A DNA stretch of 64,000 bases from JAPPOI01 sp028818055 (lineage in GTDB: Bacteria; Pseudomonadota; Alphaproteobacteria; Rhodobacterales; Rhodobacteraceae). Under the pieces are notes generated by a model, which was given only the letters and a program-made list of their open reading frames with translations, made no database searches and was not told where the DNA came from. The translations under genes were made by a program, and so were the position numbers. The stretch is from the NCBI GenBank assembly GCA_965267405.1, contig OZ253954.1, forward strand, positions 3,295,776 through 3,359,775, read 5' to 3'. Of this stretch, positions 62,651 to 64,000 are shown piece after piece. Every line of letters starts with the position of its first letter. The first letter of the stretch is position 1.

Positions 62651-63784
62651 CTAGCCGATCAGGGGCGACCAATTCCCATGCGCTTCGTCGTAATGGCGCT
62701 TCAACCGCGTCAGAGCGATCCGCAAAACGATCTTTCCTGATCGAGCCGACCAGCCCATGCGCCTTTCAGCGGCTTCCATACCTTCCAGAAAACAACAGCA
62801 GCGCAGCACAACATCACCCAAACCGGGACCAAGATCTGCTAGTGCCTTGGTCACGCGATCTCGGGCGGATTCAGCCGCGTTTCCCATTCCACCGCTCACT
62901 GAAAAATCGCCACGCGCACCACCGGAGAGAAATCGATCCCAGTTTTGGGTAATTCTTGGTCCCATCTGTGCCAATTCGAAATCTTCGCGAAGCCTTTCGC
63001 CTGCGGCCACGAGATCGGCGCCCAGAAATGGCGCTCCATCCTTATCGCGCCGTCTGGCCAACGTTTGAAGCGGACTTTCAACTGCATTGTATCGCACACG
63101 TCGACGCTTGTTTGGACCCTCCGCAATCGACTTGTCCTGATGGTCGCCATGCTGGGCCAAGAAGGGTTGATTGTGCTCCTGAAAACCGAGGCGCTTTGCT
63201 TCGTCCTCTGCCAAAAACCTTTTCAACGCCGATCGGCCTGACGAAGTGATGCGGTAACGTGAAATGCGACCTTCGTTCGATGCAGTGATCCAGTCCTTCA
63301 GTGCCATTGCTTCTGCCAATTGGCGTTCAACAACGGCTGTTCTTAATGTCTGGCCGTCTTCTGAGTCGCGAACCACAACGGCTTTTTCCATGTCTTTTGC
63401 GATGGCAAGACAAGCGCCGGGTTCATTCAAGCGGCGTAAGATCCGGGGCGCCTCCTGCCGCAATGTCTTGTCGTCGGTGATGGTGTCAGATTTCACATTC
63501 AACTCGGTATTCATCGTTTCTCCGTCCTGAGGCAACGGACCGTCCGAGTACTTTGGGACAACAGCGTTTCCCAATCTGTTGAGGGCGAGATCAACAAGCA
63601 CGTCTTCACGGCGACTTTCAAAGCGTCTGACTTGCCTGAGTATCGTTGAAGCGTGGCAGCCCGCCTCGCGGGCCAGCGATCGAATTGATCGACCATTTTC
63701 TGTGTGGGCTAGGTAACGTTTAACTTCAACTGATACCCAATCCGGCACGCCTTTCTCTGCACCTCGACCTGGAATGTCGTCCAT
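62651..63784 (-). CDS. DUF6456 protein with N-terminal HTH
   Basis: 377 residues. An HTH-like segment RSIRSLAREAGCHASTILRQ is near residues 32-52. The middle is charged. The C-terminal half (VESPLQTLARRRDKDGAPFL, ERLREDFELAQMGPRITQNW and VLRCCCFLEGMEAAERRMGW) is the DUF6456 domain known in Rhodobacterales. It is probably a DNA-binding regulator; its targets are unknown. GGAGG precedes the ATG, and a palindrome lies in the promoter region. It is separated from lipA by 108 bases. Confidence 0.7.
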   Translation of the reverse strand: MDDIPGRGAEKGVPDWVSVEVKRYLAHTENGRSIRSLAREAGCHASTILRQVRRFESRREDVLVDLALNRLGNAVVPKYSDGPLPQDGETMNTELNVKSDTITDDKTLRQEAPRILRRLNEPGACLAIAKDMEKAVVVRDSEDGQTLRTAVVERQLAEAMALKDWITASNEGRISRYRITSSGRSALKRFLAEDEAKRLGFQEHNQPFLAQHGDHQDKSIAEGPNKRRRVRYNAVESPLQTLARRRDKDGAPFLGADLVAAGERLREDFELAQMGPRITQNWDRFLSGGARGDFSVSGGMGNAAESARDRVTKALADLGPGLGDVVLRCCCFLEGMEAAERRMGWSARSGKIVLRIALTRLKRHYDEAHGNWSPLIG

Positions 63785-63832
63785 GGCGGTCCTCCAAGAA
63801 GTCGGAAAACTGAAAATGTCTTTAACTATAGC

Positions 63833-63849
63833 ATCAACCTAAAGTTGAT
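63833..63849. promoter_or_regulatory. Palindrome in the DUF6456 promoter region
   Basis: Arms ATCAAC and GTTGAT with a five-base spacer. On the minus strand TATAGT follows two bases later and could be a -10, with the palindrome filling the spacer between it and a weak -35 (TTTATC). A repressor here would block the DUF6456 promoter; self-regulation is possible since the protein has an HTH. Confidence 0.5.
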
Positions 63850-63997
63850 AAAGTTACCAGTTTATTAACAGCTCCAACGCGCCAATGTTGATCAAAATTC
63901 CGTAAACAAGTGAAAATTTATACGTTCGCAGATTCCAAAGTGACGGCAACACACGCATGGGTTGTATACATTTTTCGAATATTCAGAAGGATGCCTC

Positions 63998-64000
63998 ATG
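63998..64000 (+). CDS. Start codon of a plus-strand gene running off the window
   Basis: The window ends in an ATG preceded by AGAAGGA eight bases upstream, in a good start context, divergent from the DUF6456 gene. Nothing of the product can be seen. Confidence 0.5.

Noticed and set aside
1..64000. tRNA, rRNA, CRISPR, insertion sequences, prophage
   Set aside because: No tRNA arm patterns, repeat-spacer arrays, transposase or phage genes were seen; the region reads as core genome.

Overview
The window looks like a chromosomal segment of an alphaproteobacterium of the Rhodobacterales (Roseobacter group). The evidence is the gene order and family types: a nifR3(dusB)-ntrB-ntrC-ntrY-ntrX-trkA-trkH-hfq-hflX cluster, an IspDF fusion enzyme, a VPLPA-CTERM type sorted protein, a DUF6456 HTH protein and a moderately high GC content. 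It is almost entirely ordinary, densely packed core genome. I see no phage, insertion sequence, CRISPR array, tRNA or rRNA. Function calls come from reading the sequence and recalling families; no database search was possible.

Layout. 1-11330 (minus strand) is the envelope cluster, read right to left: pyrH, frr, uppS, cdsA, dxr, rseP, a 42-residue membrane peptide and a terminator, then bamA, skp, fabZ, lpxA, lpxI, lpxB (cut by the window edge). It joins isoprenoid carrier, phospholipid and lipid A synthesis to outer-membrane protein assembly. 11426-14700 (plus) holds miaA, a 46-residue membrane peptide, gapA with a TTG start, and a homocysteine S-methyltransferase. 14701-17513 is looser: an LpxL-like protein lies between two copies of an intergenic repeat (a third copy follows gapA), then a LuxR-type regulator and a small upstream ORF. 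17936-22970 has an MFS transporter, an orphan peptide-type binding protein coupled to an entericidin-like lipoprotein, an unrecognised protein with a tandem duplication, and a LysE-type exporter.

23157-25408 is an ArsJ-type pair (GAPDH plus MFS exporter), probably for organoarsenical export. 25476-29090 carries a small ORF, an acyl-CoA synthetase-like protein, a DsbA/FrnE-like protein and a drug-efflux MFS gene. 29087-36964 has mfd, a membrane protein, hemB, a SYLF-domain lipoprotein, an MFS transporter and a beta-hydroxyacid dehydrogenase. 37040-39505 is a penicillin-acylase family protein.

39509-51386 (minus) is the nitrogen-regulation and potassium cluster read from dusB to hflX. 51553-55014 (plus) has ispDF-pgpA-pncC, a terminator, and an ammonium transporter. 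55016-61470 has MmgE/PrpD, a COQ10-like START protein, hpt, a predicted outer-membrane barrel, two c-type cytochrome genes and the VPLPA-CTERM protein. lipA, a DUF6456 HTH protein with a palindrome in its promoter region, and the start codon of another gene close the window.

Many adjacent genes overlap by ATGA or TGATG, which implies translational coupling. The points most worth a second look are the tandem-duplicated unknown protein, the three-copy terminator repeat, the loss of the GAFTGA loop in both NtrC and NtrX, the palindrome before the DUF6456 gene, the CRP-like site before the VPLPA-CTERM gene, and the small membrane ORFs.
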